A program made the position numbers and the translations under genes. Shown in pieces: positions 42,290-50,543 of a DNA stretch of 64,000 nt (the first letter of the stretch is position 1; each line of letters begins with the position of its first letter). The DNA lies in assembly GCF_900107195.1 (NCBI RefSeq), contig NZ_FNPB01000002.1, forward strand, positions 186,001 to 250,000, in the 5' to 3' direction. Origin of the DNA: Halobellus clavatus (lineage in GTDB: Archaea > Halobacteriota > Halobacteria > Halobacteriales > Haloferacaceae). The notes under the pieces are model-generated. The model saw only the letters and a program-made list of their open reading frames with translations, was not told the DNA's origin and made no database searches.

Positions 42290-43699
42290 ATGGTACTCGA
42301 TAATCTCGGGAGTTCCCTCCGCAGCAGCCTGGATACACTGCAGGGGAAGTCCCGCCTCGACGAGGAGGACGTCGAGGAGATCGTCAAGGAGATCCAGCGG
42401 TCGCTGCTCTCTGCCGACGTCGACGTGAATCTCGTGATGGACCTCTCCTCGTCGATCGAAGAGCGTGCGATCGAGGAGGAACCGCCCGCGGGGACGTCCG
42501 CCCGGGACCACGTCCTCAAGATCGTCTACGAGGAACTGGTCGATCTCGTCGGAGAGTCGACAGAACTGCCGCTTGAGTCGCAGACGATCCTGCTCGCTGG
42601 GCTCCAGGGCTCGGGGAAGACCACGAGCGCCGCCAAGATGGCGTGGTGGTTCTCGAAGAAGGGGCTCCGCCCCGCCGTCATCCAGACGGACACCTTCCGC
42701 CCTGGCGCGTACGACCAGGCCAAACAGATGTGCGAGCGCGCGGAAGTCGAATTCTACGGCGATCCCGACGAGTCCGACCCGGTCAGGATCGCCCGCGACG
42801 GCCTCGAAGCCACCGAGGAGGCCGACGTCCACATCGTCGACACCGCCGGTCGTCACGCGCTGGAGGACGACCTGATCGCGGAGATCGAAGAGATCGAAGC
42901 CGTCGCCGAGCCGGATCGATCGCTCCTGGTCCTCGACGCCGCGATCGGCCAGGGCGCGAAGGAGCAGGCCCGCGAGTTCGACGAGGCGATCGGCATCGGC
43001 GGCGTCGTCGTCACCAAACTCGACGGGACGGCGAAGGGCGGCGGGGCGCTGTCCGCCGTCAACGAGACCGGCTCCTCGATCGCCTTCCTCGGGACGGGTG
43101 AGACCGTCCAGGACATCGAGCGCTTCGAGCCCAACGGCTTCATCTCCCGGCTCCTGGGGATGGGCGACCTCAAACAGCTCTCCGAGCGCGTCGAGCGCGC
43201 GATGGCCGAAACCCAGGAGGAAGAAGACGACTGGGACCCCGAGGACATCATGGAGGGATCGTTCACCCTCAAAGATATGCAGAAGCAGATGGAGGCGATG
43301 AACCGGATGGGGCCGCTCGATCAGGTCCTCGATATGATCCCGGGACTCGGCGGCGGTTTCAAGGACGAACTCCCGGACGACGCGATGGACGTCACGCAGG
43401 ATCGGATGCGCGCCTTCGACGTCATTATGGACTCGATGACTGACGACGAACTGGAGAACCCCCGCTCGATCGGGGCCTCCCGCGTCCGCCGCATCGCCCG
43501 CGGTTCGGGCAAGGACGAAGAGACCGTCCAGGAACTCCTCCAGCAGCACAAGATGATGGAGCAGACCATCCAGCAGTTCCAGGGGATGGGCGACGGCGAT
43601 ATGCAGCGGATGATGAAGAAGCTCCAGAACCAGGGCGGCGGTGGCGGCGGAATGGGCGGTCTCGGCGGCGGCGGTGGCGGCCTCGGCCCCTTCGGATAA
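42290..43699 (+). CDS. ffh: Signal recognition particle 54 kDa protein
   Basis: 469 residues. SRP GTPase that binds signal peptides and SRP RNA. N domain at 1-90, G domain: [20 protein letters not shown] (G1), [40 protein letters not shown] (G3), [20 protein letters not shown] (G4). The Met-rich M domain (about 330-440) contains [15 protein letters not shown] and the SRP-RNA binding [15 protein letters not shown]. The tail is Gly-rich ([16 protein letters not shown]). TATA box CTTTACA at 42259-42265 lies about 28 bases upstream. Confidence 0.96.
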   Translation: MVLDNLGSSLRSSLDTLQGKSRLDEEDVEEIVKEIQRSLLSADVDVNLVMDLSSSIEERAIEEEPPAGTSARDHVLKIVYEELVDLVGESTELPLESQTILLAGLQGSGKTTSAAKMAWWFSKKGLRPAVIQTDTFRPGAYDQAKQMCERAEVEFYGDPDESDPVRIARDGLEATEEADVHIVDTAGRHALEDDLIAEIEEIEAVAEPDRSLLVLDAAIGQGAKEQAREFDEAIGIGGVVVTKLDGTAKGGGALSAVNETGSSIAFLGTGETVQDIERFEPNGFISRLLGMGDLKQLSERVERAMAETQEEEDDWDPEDIMEGSFTLKDMQKQMEAMNRMGPLDQVLDMIPGLGGGFKDELPDDAMDVTQDRMRAFDVIMDSMTDDELENPRSIGASRVRRIARGSGKDEETVQELLQQHKMMEQTIQQFQGMGDGDMQRMMKKLQNQGGGGGGMGGLGGGGGGLGPFG

Positions 43700-43736
43700 C
43701 GGGCCGTGACTCTGCGGTCGTCCACGACACGTCCGA

Positions 43737-43741
43737 TTTTT
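43737..43741 (+). terminator. T-run after ffh
   Basis: Five T residues 38 bases after the ffh stop, a plausible termination site just before the next gene at 43767. Confidence 0.4.
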
Positions 43742-43766
43742 CACCCCCGCGTTCGTCCCCAGTCGT

Positions 43767-44348
43767 ATGACCGTCCGGGACGCGGCTCGCGACGCCTACC
43801 GCGAGGCCCTCCCAGCACTCGCCGCGAGCCTCGTCGGCGGTCTGTTCGCGGGCGTCGTGCTCAGCGGAATGCGCGCGGAACTGCGCGCGGTTCCCGGACT
43901 TCTCGTTCTCGTCCCCGCGCTGTTGGCGACCCGGGGTAACGTCTATGGCTCGCTCGGCGCACGGATCTCGACCGCCCTGCACCAGGGGCTCATCGAACCC
44001 CGCATCCGCGGCGGCGACGAGCGCCTCCGCGCGGCGGTGGCAGCGGCGCTTGCCAACGGACTGCTCGTGTCGTCGTTTGCGGCGATCGCGGCATTCGCCA
44101 TCCTCACGGTCTTCGGTGGTTCCGTCGCGCCGCTTCCCGTCCTCGTCGCGACTGCGCTTCTCTCCGGTCTCCTCTCCGGCATCGCGCTCGCCGGCGTCGT
44201 CGTCACCGCCGTGTTCGCCGGCTATCGTCGCGGGCGCGACCCCGACACGCTCGTGGGGCCGCTCGTGACGACGACGGGGGACCTCTTCGGAATGCTGTTT
44301 CTCCTCGTGGCTGTCAGGCTCGTCCTGTTCGTCGTCGGGGTGATCTGA
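43767..44348 (+). CDS. MgtE/SLC41 magnesium transporter, first half
   Basis: 193 residues, five predicted transmembrane segments. Corresponds to one half of the MgtE membrane domain: LLVLVPALLATRGNVYGSLG then ARISTALHQGLIEPRIRGGD, and LVGPLVTTTGDLFGMLFLLV with the TTTGD motif of the ion path. MgtE exports or imports magnesium or cobalt. The soluble N and CBS domains of bacterial MgtE are missing. The second half follows without any spacer, so the pair probably forms one heterodimeric pore. Confidence 0.9.
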   Translation: MTVRDAARDAYREALPALAASLVGGLFAGVVLSGMRAELRAVPGLLVLVPALLATRGNVYGSLGARISTALHQGLIEPRIRGGDERLRAAVAAALANGLLVSSFAAIAAFAILTVFGGSVAPLPVLVATALLSGLLSGIALAGVVVTAVFAGYRRGRDPDTLVGPLVTTTGDLFGMLFLLVAVRLVLFVVGVI

Positions 44349-44906
44349 GTGGCGACCGACTGGACCGTCCGGGCGATCACGCGCGCGATGCTCCCCGTGC
44401 TCCTCGTGTTGACGATGGTCGAGATCGGCAGCGGACTCGTCCTCGGCAGCTTCGAGGCGCAGCTGCTCCAGTACCCGACTCTGCTGGCGCTCGTGCCGGT
44501 CACGATCGGGACGGCCGGCAATCTGGGAAGCATCCTCGCCGCGCGGCTCTCGACGGCGTTTCACCTCGGGACGCTCTCGTTCGACCCGCGCGACGAGAAC
44601 CTCGCGGGTAACGCGGTCGCGACGCTCGCGCTCGCGGTCTCGATCTTCCCCGTCGTCGGCGGCGGCGCGTGGGGACTCACCGCGATCGTGAGCGGGGTCC
44701 AGCTGGCACCGGGCACGGTCGTCGCGATCTCGCTCATCTCGGGGATCGCACTGGCGATCCTGGCGATTACGGTGACTGTGGCGGTGACGTACGTCGCCTA
44801 CCAGTTCCAACTCGACCCGGACGACGTGGTCATTCCGGTGGTCACCAACACCTGCGACGTGCTGGGGATCGTCGTGCTCTTCGCGACCGTCCAGTTGGTG
44901 TTGTGA
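44349..44906 (+). CDS. MgtE/SLC41 magnesium transporter, second half
   Basis: 185 residues from a GTG start immediately after the stop of the previous gene. Same fold as its neighbour: LLALVPVTIGTAGNLGSILA then ARLSTAFHLGTLSFDPRDEN, and DDVVIPVVTNTCDVLGIVVL with the NTCD motif corresponding to the TTGD region. Five transmembrane segments. In bacteria both halves are one chain; here they are two separate chains, expected to pair. Confidence 0.9.
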   Translation: MATDWTVRAITRAMLPVLLVLTMVEIGSGLVLGSFEAQLLQYPTLLALVPVTIGTAGNLGSILAARLSTAFHLGTLSFDPRDENLAGNAVATLALAVSIFPVVGGGAWGLTAIVSGVQLAPGTVVAISLISGIALAILAITVTVAVTYVAYQFQLDPDDVVIPVVTNTCDVLGIVVLFATVQLVL

Positions 44907-44983
44907 ACCGACGGGCGACCCCGCGGGGGATCGGAAACTGCAGAATCGACGCCGATTAGTCGGCCGAGAACCGAGTACTGCGC

Positions 44984-46018
44984 GTGCAACCTGGAGCGCT
45001 CGTCGACACCGCCTGGCCCGTCCTCGTCGAGGTTGCGCCGCGAGTCGCCCGCATCGCGGTCTTCATCGGGGCGGGCGTCTTCCTCGCGAACATCGCCGTC
45101 GGCTTCGGCCTCGTCGAGAAGATCGCCGGCTTCTCGAAGTACCTCACCCGTCCGGCGAACCTCCCGGACGAGGTCGGGACCGCGATCGTCACGACCGCGG
45201 CGTCGACGACGGCGGGCTACGGGATGCTCGCGGACTTCCGCGAGTCCGGCCGGTTGACCGACGCCGAGACGCTGATCGCCGTCACGATGAACACGTTCTT
45301 CGGCTTCGTCCAGCACATCTTCACGTTCTACGCACCGGTGCTGATCCCGATTCTGGGGCTCGAAGTCGGCCTCCTCTACGTCGGCGCGCGTGCGGCGATC
45401 GCGCTCGGCATCACCGTCGCGGGTGTCCTCGCCGGCGCGGTGCTGCTCTCTCGGGGATCGGCGACCGACCGGTCCGAGGACGCCGCCGTCGACGGCGGCG
45501 TCGAGGCGACCGACGGCGGCCCCGAACAGCCGGTCACAGCGCCCGACACCGACGACGGCGACGACTCTCCTGCGGCCGTCGTCCGCACCGCCGCCGAGAA
45601 GACGTGGCCGAAACTCACGCGGATCGTCCCGCGGCTCGCCATCATCTACGTCCTGGTGACACTCCTGGTTCGGACGCAGGACCTCCGTGCGGTCACGGGC
45701 GTCGCGGAGCCGCTGACGGCGCTGCTCGGCCTCCCCGGTGCGTCGCTGCCGGTCGTCGCCGTGTTCGCGTTCGACACCACCGCCGGCGCGGCCACCATCG
45801 CGCCGATGATCGGGCCGACGTTCACGCCGCGGACCGCGGTCGCGACGATGCTCCTCGGCGGGATCATCTCCTTCGCCGTGTCGACGTTCAAGCGCTCGAT
45901 CCCGTTCCAGTACGGCATCTGGGGGCCGACCTTCGGTTCGAAGGTCATCGCGGTGAACACGGCGCTGAAAGTCGTCTTCATCGCCGCGGCGCTGGCCGTG
46001 CTGCTCGCGCCCATCTGA
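44984..46018 (+). CDS. Gate-domain (nucleoside-recognition) membrane protein
   Basis: 344 residues from a GTG start. Six to eight transmembrane segments arranged as two gate-like halves: VARIAVFIGAGVFLANIAVG with LPDEVGTAIVTTAASTTAGY and MLADFRESGRLTDAETLIAV in the first, and ALLGLPGASLPVVAVFAFDT with GIISFAVSTFKRSIPFQYGI in the second. A charged loop of ~50 residues (Asp/Glu-rich, about 165-215) separates them. The family includes SpmA-like and nucleoside-transporter-related proteins; the real substrate is not known. Confidence 0.75.
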   Translation: MQPGALVDTAWPVLVEVAPRVARIAVFIGAGVFLANIAVGFGLVEKIAGFSKYLTRPANLPDEVGTAIVTTAASTTAGYGMLADFRESGRLTDAETLIAVTMNTFFGFVQHIFTFYAPVLIPILGLEVGLLYVGARAAIALGITVAGVLAGAVLLSRGSATDRSEDAAVDGGVEATDGGPEQPVTAPDTDDGDDSPAAVVRTAAEKTWPKLTRIVPRLAIIYVLVTLLVRTQDLRAVTGVAEPLTALLGLPGASLPVVAVFAFDTTAGAATIAPMIGPTFTPRTAVATMLLGGIISFAVSTFKRSIPFQYGIWGPTFGSKVIAVNTALKVVFIAAALAVLLAPI

Positions 46019-46068
46019 ACGCGGCGGACCGAGCGCGTCCACAAGTAGTCAGGACTGCTGTCCAGCGT

Positions 46069-46128
46069 CGTCGAGTCTCACGGGGAATCGATGAGTCTCA
46101 TCCAGGATCGGCGAGCCTCACTCTGAGT
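46069..46128. repeat. Three 20-bp tandem units at the 3' end of UPF0201
   Basis: Units CGTCGAGTCTCACGGGGAAT (46069-46088), CGATGAGTCTCATCCAGGAT (46089-46108) and CGGCGAGCCTCACTCTGAGT (46109-46128). The last unit contains the stop codon of the UPF0201 gene (TCA on the plus strand, 46118-46120), so the gene's end seems to have been duplicated downstream and then diverged. Confidence 0.6.
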
Positions 46129-46537
46129 CGTCGATATCGATCGGCGTTCCGTCCTCCGTCGGCGGCGCGACGTGGTCGATGTAGGACTCCACGTCGGGTT
46201 CGTGGACGGTGACGTGGACCTCGATGTCGCCGAGTTCGTCGGGGTTCCCGACGGCGAAGTTGATCGTGCCTTTGAACGCCGCCTGTTTCTTCAGCGCGAA
46301 GGAGAAGCCCTCAGCGTCGGCGCGCTTGCCGAACTCGCGGCGCGCGGTGTCGAGGATCTCCTGTTCGTGCAACCGCTCGGAGAACCGTTCGAGCGAGTGC
46401 GTCGTCCCGACGAGCGCCGTCTCCTGGCGTTCGAACTCGACGTTCGGGAAGAGGTTCCGGACGGCATCCTCGACGCGGGCGGTGACCTCGGTGTCGCGCA
46501 CCGGGGCGACGACCCGGGCGTCGATGCGGTAGATCAC
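46118..46537 (-). CDS. UPF0201 RNA-binding-like protein
   Basis: 139 residues from a GTG start (VIYRIDARVVAPVRDTEVTA). Archaeal UPF0201 proteins have an RNA-binding-like alpha/beta fold related to ribosomal protein L5-type domains; their role is not settled. Typical segments: RVEDAVRNLFPNVEFE, TTHSLERFSERLHEQEILDT, ARREFGKRADAEGFSFALKK and AAFKGTINFAVGNPDELGDI. The GTGA overlap with the preceding UPF0200 gene shows they are translated together. The 3' end is duplicated (see repeat). Confidence 0.88.
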   Translation of the reverse strand: MIYRIDARVVAPVRDTEVTARVEDAVRNLFPNVEFERQETALVGTTHSLERFSERLHEQEILDTARREFGKRADAEGFSFALKKQAAFKGTINFAVGNPDELGDIEVHVTVHEPDVESYIDHVAPPTEDGTPIDIDDSE

Positions 46538-47175
46538 GCCGAATCACCGGCCGTCGAACCGAGTGTGGGGTCGTCTCTGGCGTCGGCGGCCTCGATAGCG
46601 ACGTCGACGTGGTCGTCCCCGGCGACGTCCGCGAGGTCGCCGTCGAGGACCGCACGGATCCGATCGCGGAACGCCGCCAGCGTATCGGTGTTCCGAATCA
46701 CCACGTCCGCGCGGTCCATCACCTCGCCCATCCCGAAGCCGAGTTCGCGCTCCTCGCGGTGGCGGAGCGCTTCGCGGTCGAGGTCGGAGTCGTCGCGGGC
46801 GCGGTCGAGCAGGCGCTCGGCCCGGATCTCGAACGGTGCTTCGATGCTCACGAGCAGGAAGTCCTCGCCGAACGCCTCGCGGAAGCGGTCGAGTTCGACG
46901 TCCGAGCGGAGGCCGTCGACGAGGACTGCGTCGCGACGTTCCAGTTCGGATTCGATCAGTGGCAGCGACCGCTCGGCGATCGCTGCGGGACCGTCCTCCT
47001 CGCGGAGCGTCCGCGCCATCTCGCCGTGGTGTTCGGCGGGATCGAAGCCGCGCTCGCGACAGGCCTCGCGAATCACGTCGCCCATCGTGACGACCGGAAC
47101 GTCGGCTTCACGAGCGACGGCGGCGGCCTCGCCCTTGCCGCTCCCGGGCAGTCCGACGGTGCCGATGACCTTCAT
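46534..47175 (-). CDS. UPF0200 dephospho-CoA-kinase-like ATPase
   Basis: 213 residues from MKVIGTVGLPGSGKGEAAAV; the longer upstream frame overlaps the tRNA and is rejected. P-loop kinase-fold protein with Walker A GLPGSGKGEAAAVAREADV, lid-like GFDPAEHHGEMARTLREEDG, VLVDGLRSDVELDRFREAFG and ERLLDRARDDSDLDREALRH. In archaea such proteins have been proposed as the missing dephospho-CoA kinase. Coupled to the UPF0201 gene by GTGA. Confidence 0.9.
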   Translation of the reverse strand: MKVIGTVGLPGSGKGEAAAVAREADVPVVTMGDVIREACRERGFDPAEHHGEMARTLREEDGPAAIAERSLPLIESELERRDAVLVDGLRSDVELDRFREAFGEDFLLVSIEAPFEIRAERLLDRARDDSDLDREALRHREERELGFGMGEVMDRADVVIRNTDTLAAFRDRIRAVLDGDLADVAGDDHVDVAIEAADARDDPTLGSTAGDSA

Positions 47176-47274
47176 TACGCGCCAATTCACGGCACCCGAC
47201 CTTACGCGTTCCGCTCGCTCGCAACGACGACAACCCACATTCCTTTTTACCGACGACCGACTGGTTTTCGACGA

Positions 47275-47348
47275 GGGCGCGTAGCTCAGTCGGACAGAGC
47301 GTCGGACTTCTAATCCGATGGTCGCGGGTTCGAATCCCGTCGCGCTCG
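47275..47348 (+). tRNA. tRNA-Arg (anticodon UCU)
   Basis: 74 bases. Acceptor stem GGGCGCG pairs with CGCGCTC (one G-U pair), D-arm AGCTCAG...GAGC, anticodon stem-loop CGGACTTCTAATCCG with TCT in the loop, T-arm GCGGGTTCGAATCCCGT, discriminator G. The CCA end is not encoded and there is no intron. The last 16 bases occur again 69 bases downstream. Confidence 0.95.
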
Positions 47349-47389
47349 TTCGGCCTTCGGCCTCACTCGCGCGACGACCTCCCGAGCGC

Positions 47390-47416
47390 TTCGCTCTCGG
47401 GAGTCCCGTCGCGCTC
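47390..47416. repeat. Duplicate of the tRNA-Arg 3' end
   Basis: TCCCGTCGCGCTC (47404-47416) is identical to the tRNA 3' end at 47335-47347; with the three bases before it the match is 15 of 16. Between the copies lies a hairpin CTCCCGAG/CTCGGGAG. Such duplications mark integration sites of plasmids and viruses; here no element remains between them. Confidence 0.6.
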
Positions 47417-47493
47417 AAAACGTCCCGCCGTCCAAATGCACCGCGCTGCGAGCGCTGTCGGATGGTCCCCCAGCAGTGGCGCGAATCCTACCA

Positions 47494-47504
47494 AAAAATT
47501 ATGT
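47494..47504 (+). promoter_or_regulatory. TATA box of the Rieske-protein gene
   Basis: AAAAAATTATG centred about 28 bases before the ATG at 47527. Confidence 0.6.
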
Positions 47505-47526
47505 CACCATCGGTGAGAGTACGGCT

Positions 47527-47892
47527 ATGGCCTCACACGCTGTCATCAGTGCCGAAGAGCTCCCGCCCGGCGACCACCTCGTCGTGGAGTTAGAGGGCAA
47601 AGAGATCGGAGTCTACAACGTCGACGGGGAGTACTACGCGTACACGAACTGGTGTGCTCACCAGAGCGGACCGGTCTGTGAGGGGCCGACCTCTGGATTC
47701 CTGGAAGCCGAGTTCGATCGAGAGGAGATGGAGACGAAGACGGAGTACGTTCGGGAGGGCGAGATCGTCGCGTGCCCGTGGCACGGGTGGGAGTTCGATC
47801 TCGTGACCGGTGAGTGCCACTCCAAGCCGGGTGTACAACTCATCTCTCACGACGTCGACGTCGACGACGGGGAGCTCGTCGTCACCGTCTGA
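47527..47892 (+). CDS. Rieske [2Fe-2S] protein
   Basis: 121 residues from MASHAVISAEELPPGDHLVV; the open frame upstream contains the promoter. Rieske cluster ligands: CAHQSGPVC (first CxH) and ACPWHGWEFDLVTGECHSK (second CxxH). The ~50-residue stretch between them is longer than usual (charged insert FLEAEFDREEMETKTEYVRE). It has no signal peptide and no membrane anchor, so it is a soluble electron carrier, possibly for the adjacent amidohydrolase-family enzyme or an unlinked oxygenase. Confidence 0.92.
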   Translation: MASHAVISAEELPPGDHLVVELEGKEIGVYNVDGEYYAYTNWCAHQSGPVCEGPTSGFLEAEFDREEMETKTEYVREGEIVACPWHGWEFDLVTGECHSKPGVQLISHDVDVDDGELVVTV

Positions 47893-47915
47893 GGGCCCGC
47901 CGCCGTCCGCGCTCC

Positions 47916-47929
47916 TGCCACACGTGGCA
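47916..47929. promoter_or_regulatory. Palindrome upstream of the amidohydrolase TATA box
   Basis: TGCCAC-AC-GTGGCA, a perfect inverted repeat 13 bases before the TATA box CTTATTA (47942-47948). Its position suits an activator or a repressor that covers the BRE. Confidence 0.45.
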
Positions 47930-47941
47930 AGCGGCTGAATA

Positions 47942-47948
47942 CTTATTA
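47942..47948 (+). promoter_or_regulatory. TATA box of the amidohydrolase gene
   Basis: CTTATTA centred 28 bases before the ATG at 47973; the gene therefore has its own promoter despite lying just 80 bases after the Rieske gene. Confidence 0.6.
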
Positions 47949-47972
47949 CGCACGGCCTGGACCACACGAGGT

Positions 47973-49103
47973 ATGGGAACGACCCCCACGTCATCCGGCG
48001 AAGCACCGATGCAGGACCTCGTCGTCGTCGACACCGACGTGCACGTCCCCGAGCACCACCCCGACATCGCGGAGAAGGTGGCCGAGAAGATGGAGATGCC
48101 GTACAGCCACCTGCTCGACCCGAACAAGGGGACCGGCGGCTACGGATTCCCCTCGACTGGAAGCCACAGCGAGGTCCCGGACACGCTCTCTGTCTTCGGT
48201 GGCCGCGACGATGTATCGAGTAACGTGACCGATACCGAGGCGTACATCGACGAACCGCTCTTCGAGGGCTTCGGGGTCGACTACCCGATCATCAATATGC
48301 AGCCGATGTGGGACGTCTACCCGGACACCGAGCAGATCGTCCAGCAGATGCCGGCGGCCAACGACGTCCTCGTCGAGGAGTTCATGGACGCGAGCGACGA
48401 GTACTTCGGGCTGATCGGTCTCCAGACTCGCGACCCGGAGGCAGCGGCCGCGGAGATCGACCGCCTCGGCGACCACGACCAGCTCGTCGGCGTGTTCATC
48501 CATCCGGGCGGGCAGGAACGCGGGCTCGGGGAGTCGCGGTACGATCCGATCTGGGCCGCCGCCGAGGATCACGGACTCCCGGTCGTCTTCCACACGACGG
48601 CCACCGGGCATATGTGGGATATGGCGGGGATCTATCGGTCGATGTCGATTATGCCCGAGGTTCACACGCTCAGCCATCCGTTCGCGATGATGTGGGTCGT
48701 GACGAGCCTCATCGCCAACGGCACGCCGGCGAAGTTCCCGGACCTGGAATTCGTGATTCTGGAATCCGGTATCGGGTGGGTGCCGTACCTGATGTCGCGC
48801 CTCAACCGGGAGTACAGTACGTGGCGGAGCCAGGTCCCGCTCTTAGAGAAGATGCCGGAAGACTACATCCGCGATCAGTTCTACTTCGGGACGCAACCGC
48901 TCGGTGAGTTCAACGACCGGTCACAGATGGCCGATATGATCGATCTCCTCGGACCCGAGAGCATTATGTTCTCGACGGATCACCCCCACTACGACTTCGA
49001 CAACCCCGAGTCGATCCGGGCGTTCTTCAGTCACCTCTCCGAGGCGGACCAGCGTGCGGTCTTCGGGGAGAACGCCATCGAGGTGTTCGACCTCCCCGTC
49101 TGA
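47973..49103 (+). CDS. Amidohydrolase-family (amidohydro_2) enzyme
   Basis: 376 residues from MGTTPTSSGEAPMQDLVVVD. TIM-barrel metal enzyme of the ACMSD/2,3-dihydroxybenzoate-decarboxylase group: VDTDVHVPEHHPD (metal-binding DxH), VGVFIHPGGQERG, LPVVFHTTATGHMWDMAGIY, VHTLSHPFAMMWVVTSLIAN, VILESGIGWVPYLMSRLNRE and IMFSTDHPHYDFDNPESIRA (the catalytic Asp near the end). Members decarboxylate or hydrolyse aromatic or keto acids; the substrate here is not known. The Rieske gene upstream suggests an aromatic or carboxylic-acid catabolic setting. Confidence 0.85.
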   Translation: MGTTPTSSGEAPMQDLVVVDTDVHVPEHHPDIAEKVAEKMEMPYSHLLDPNKGTGGYGFPSTGSHSEVPDTLSVFGGRDDVSSNVTDTEAYIDEPLFEGFGVDYPIINMQPMWDVYPDTEQIVQQMPAANDVLVEEFMDASDEYFGLIGLQTRDPEAAAAEIDRLGDHDQLVGVFIHPGGQERGLGESRYDPIWAAAEDHGLPVVFHTTATGHMWDMAGIYRSMSIMPEVHTLSHPFAMMWVVTSLIANGTPAKFPDLEFVILESGIGWVPYLMSRLNREYSTWRSQVPLLEKMPEDYIRDQFYFGTQPLGEFNDRSQMADMIDLLGPESIMFSTDHPHYDFDNPESIRAFFSHLSEADQRAVFGENAIEVFDLPV

Positions 49104-49123
49104 TCCCGACGGGCGCGACGTCC

Positions 49124-49438
49124 TCACTCGGCCGCCTGCGCGATCCGTTCGCGGAAGGTTTCGGCGTCGACGTGGTACCGCGTGTTCCCGTTTTCGTCGC
49201 GCGACCGGTCGACGGTGAAGGCACGTTCGCCGTCCACCCGGACCTCCCAGTCGTCGGGATACTGCACGTTCATCCCGATGAGCCTGATCACACAGTCGTG
49301 CTCTGACTCCAACGCCGACACCACCTCGTGAACGTACGTTCCGTTCTCGAACCGCGACGGCTCGTAGGACGGAAGGTCCATCTGGTCCCGCTCGCGCTCG
49401 TTTCTGACCCACCAGTCGGGCTTCGGATCGCCGTCCAT
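49124..49438 (-). CDS. Conserved hypothetical protein
   Basis: 104 residues, soluble, unrecognised. MDGDPKPDWWVRNERERDQM at the N terminus, then YEPSRFENGTYVHEVVSALE, CVIRLIGMNVQYPDDWEVRV and YHVDAETFRERIAQAAE. An alpha/beta pattern is visible but no known motif. A minus-strand TATA-like ATATAC (near 49463-49470) lies about 29 bases upstream, so the gene is probably real. It converges with the amidohydrolase gene and is divergent from mdh. Confidence 0.72.
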   Translation of the reverse strand: MDGDPKPDWWVRNERERDQMDLPSYEPSRFENGTYVHEVVSALESEHDCVIRLIGMNVQYPDDWEVRVDGERAFTVDRSRDENGNTRYHVDAETFRERIAQAAE

Positions 49439-49568
49439 AGTCGGTCCTACGGACGGGCGGCGCTTGTATATTGGCCGGAGCGCGCGGCGGGCTGACTCGC
49501 CTTCCGGCCGCGACCGACCGTTCTACGGTCCCCAGCCGAGGGCGGCCGTCTGAGTCCGGTCCCGAAGC

Positions 49569-49576
49569 GTTTAATC
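49569..49576 (+). promoter_or_regulatory. TATA box of mdh
   Basis: GTTTAATC is centred about 30 bases before the mdh ATG at 49603. Confidence 0.6.
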
Positions 49577-49602
49577 GCTCGTGGGGGCATCTACGAGTCG
49601 AT

Positions 49603-50517
49603 ATGACGAAAGTCAGCATCGTCGGTGCCGCCGGGACGGTCGGCGCCGCCGCCGGGTACAACCTCGCGCTCCGTGACGTGGTGGACGAACTCGTCTTCGT
49701 CGACATCCCAGACAAGGAGGACGAGACGGTCGGACAGGCCGCAGACACGAACCACGGGATCGCCTACGACTCGAACACCGAGGTCGTCCAGGGGACCTAC
49801 GAGGACACCGCGGGCTCGGACGTCGTCGTCATCACCGCCGGGATCCCTCGTCAGCCCGGGCAGACGCGGATCGACCTCGCGGGCGACAACGCGCCGATTA
49901 TGGCCGACATCGGAGCCTCGCTCGCCGAGCACAACGACGACTTCGTCTCGGTGACGACCTCGAACCCCGTCGATCTGCTGAACCGGCACCTCTATGAGTC
50001 CGGTGAGCGCGACCGTCACAAGGTGATCGGCTTCGGCGGCCGACTGGACTCCGCGCGGTTCCGCTACGTGCTCAGCCAGCGCTTCGACGCGCCCGTGCAG
50101 AACGTGGAAGCGACGATCCTCGGTGAACACGGCGACGCGCAGGTCCCGGTCTTCTCGAAGGTGCGCGTCGACGGCGCGGATCCCGCGTTCTCCGCCGACG
50201 AGCGCGAGGAGATTCTCGGCGATCTCCAGGAGTCCGCGATGGACGTCATCGAACGGAAGGGCGCGACCCAGTGGGGCCCGGCGACCGGCGTCGCCCACAC
50301 GGTCGAGGCCATCCTCCGCGACACCGGCGAGGTCCTGCCCGGGTCGATCGTCCTCGACGGGGAGTACGGCTACGAGGACACTGCCTTCGGCGTGCCGGTC
50401 AAACTCGGGTCTGACGGCGTCGAGGAGGTCGTCGAGTGGGGTCTCGACGACTACGAGGTGGAGCTGATGGACGACGCGGCCGAGAAACTCGCCGAGCAGT
50501 ACGACGAAATCGCCTGA
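49603..50517 (+). CDS. mdh: Malate dehydrogenase (LDH-like)
   Basis: 304 residues from [20 protein letters not shown], the length of the well-studied haloarchaeal LDH-like MDH. Uses NAD(H) to interconvert malate and oxaloacetate in the TCA cycle. Motifs: [36 protein letters not shown] with the catalytic and substrate-binding Arg residues, [32 protein letters not shown], and the catalytic His in [17 protein letters not shown]. The surface is very acidic, as in salt-adapted MDH. Confidence 0.96.
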   Translation: MTKVSIVGAAGTVGAAAGYNLALRDVVDELVFVDIPDKEDETVGQAADTNHGIAYDSNTEVVQGTYEDTAGSDVVVITAGIPRQPGQTRIDLAGDNAPIMADIGASLAEHNDDFVSVTTSNPVDLLNRHLYESGERDRHKVIGFGGRLDSARFRYVLSQRFDAPVQNVEATILGEHGDAQVPVFSKVRVDGADPAFSADEREEILGDLQESAMDVIERKGATQWGPATGVAHTVEAILRDTGEVLPGSIVLDGEYGYEDTAFGVPVKLGSDGVEEVVEWGLDDYEVELMDDAAEKLAEQYDEIA

Positions 50518-50543
50518 GCGCGGCGCCGTGTCGGACCTGCGTC

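Noticed and set aside
41603-43744. 713-residue minus-strand frame joining the LysE gene to the region antisense to ffh
   Set aside because: Only the last 207 codons resemble a protein; the rest is antisense to SRP54.
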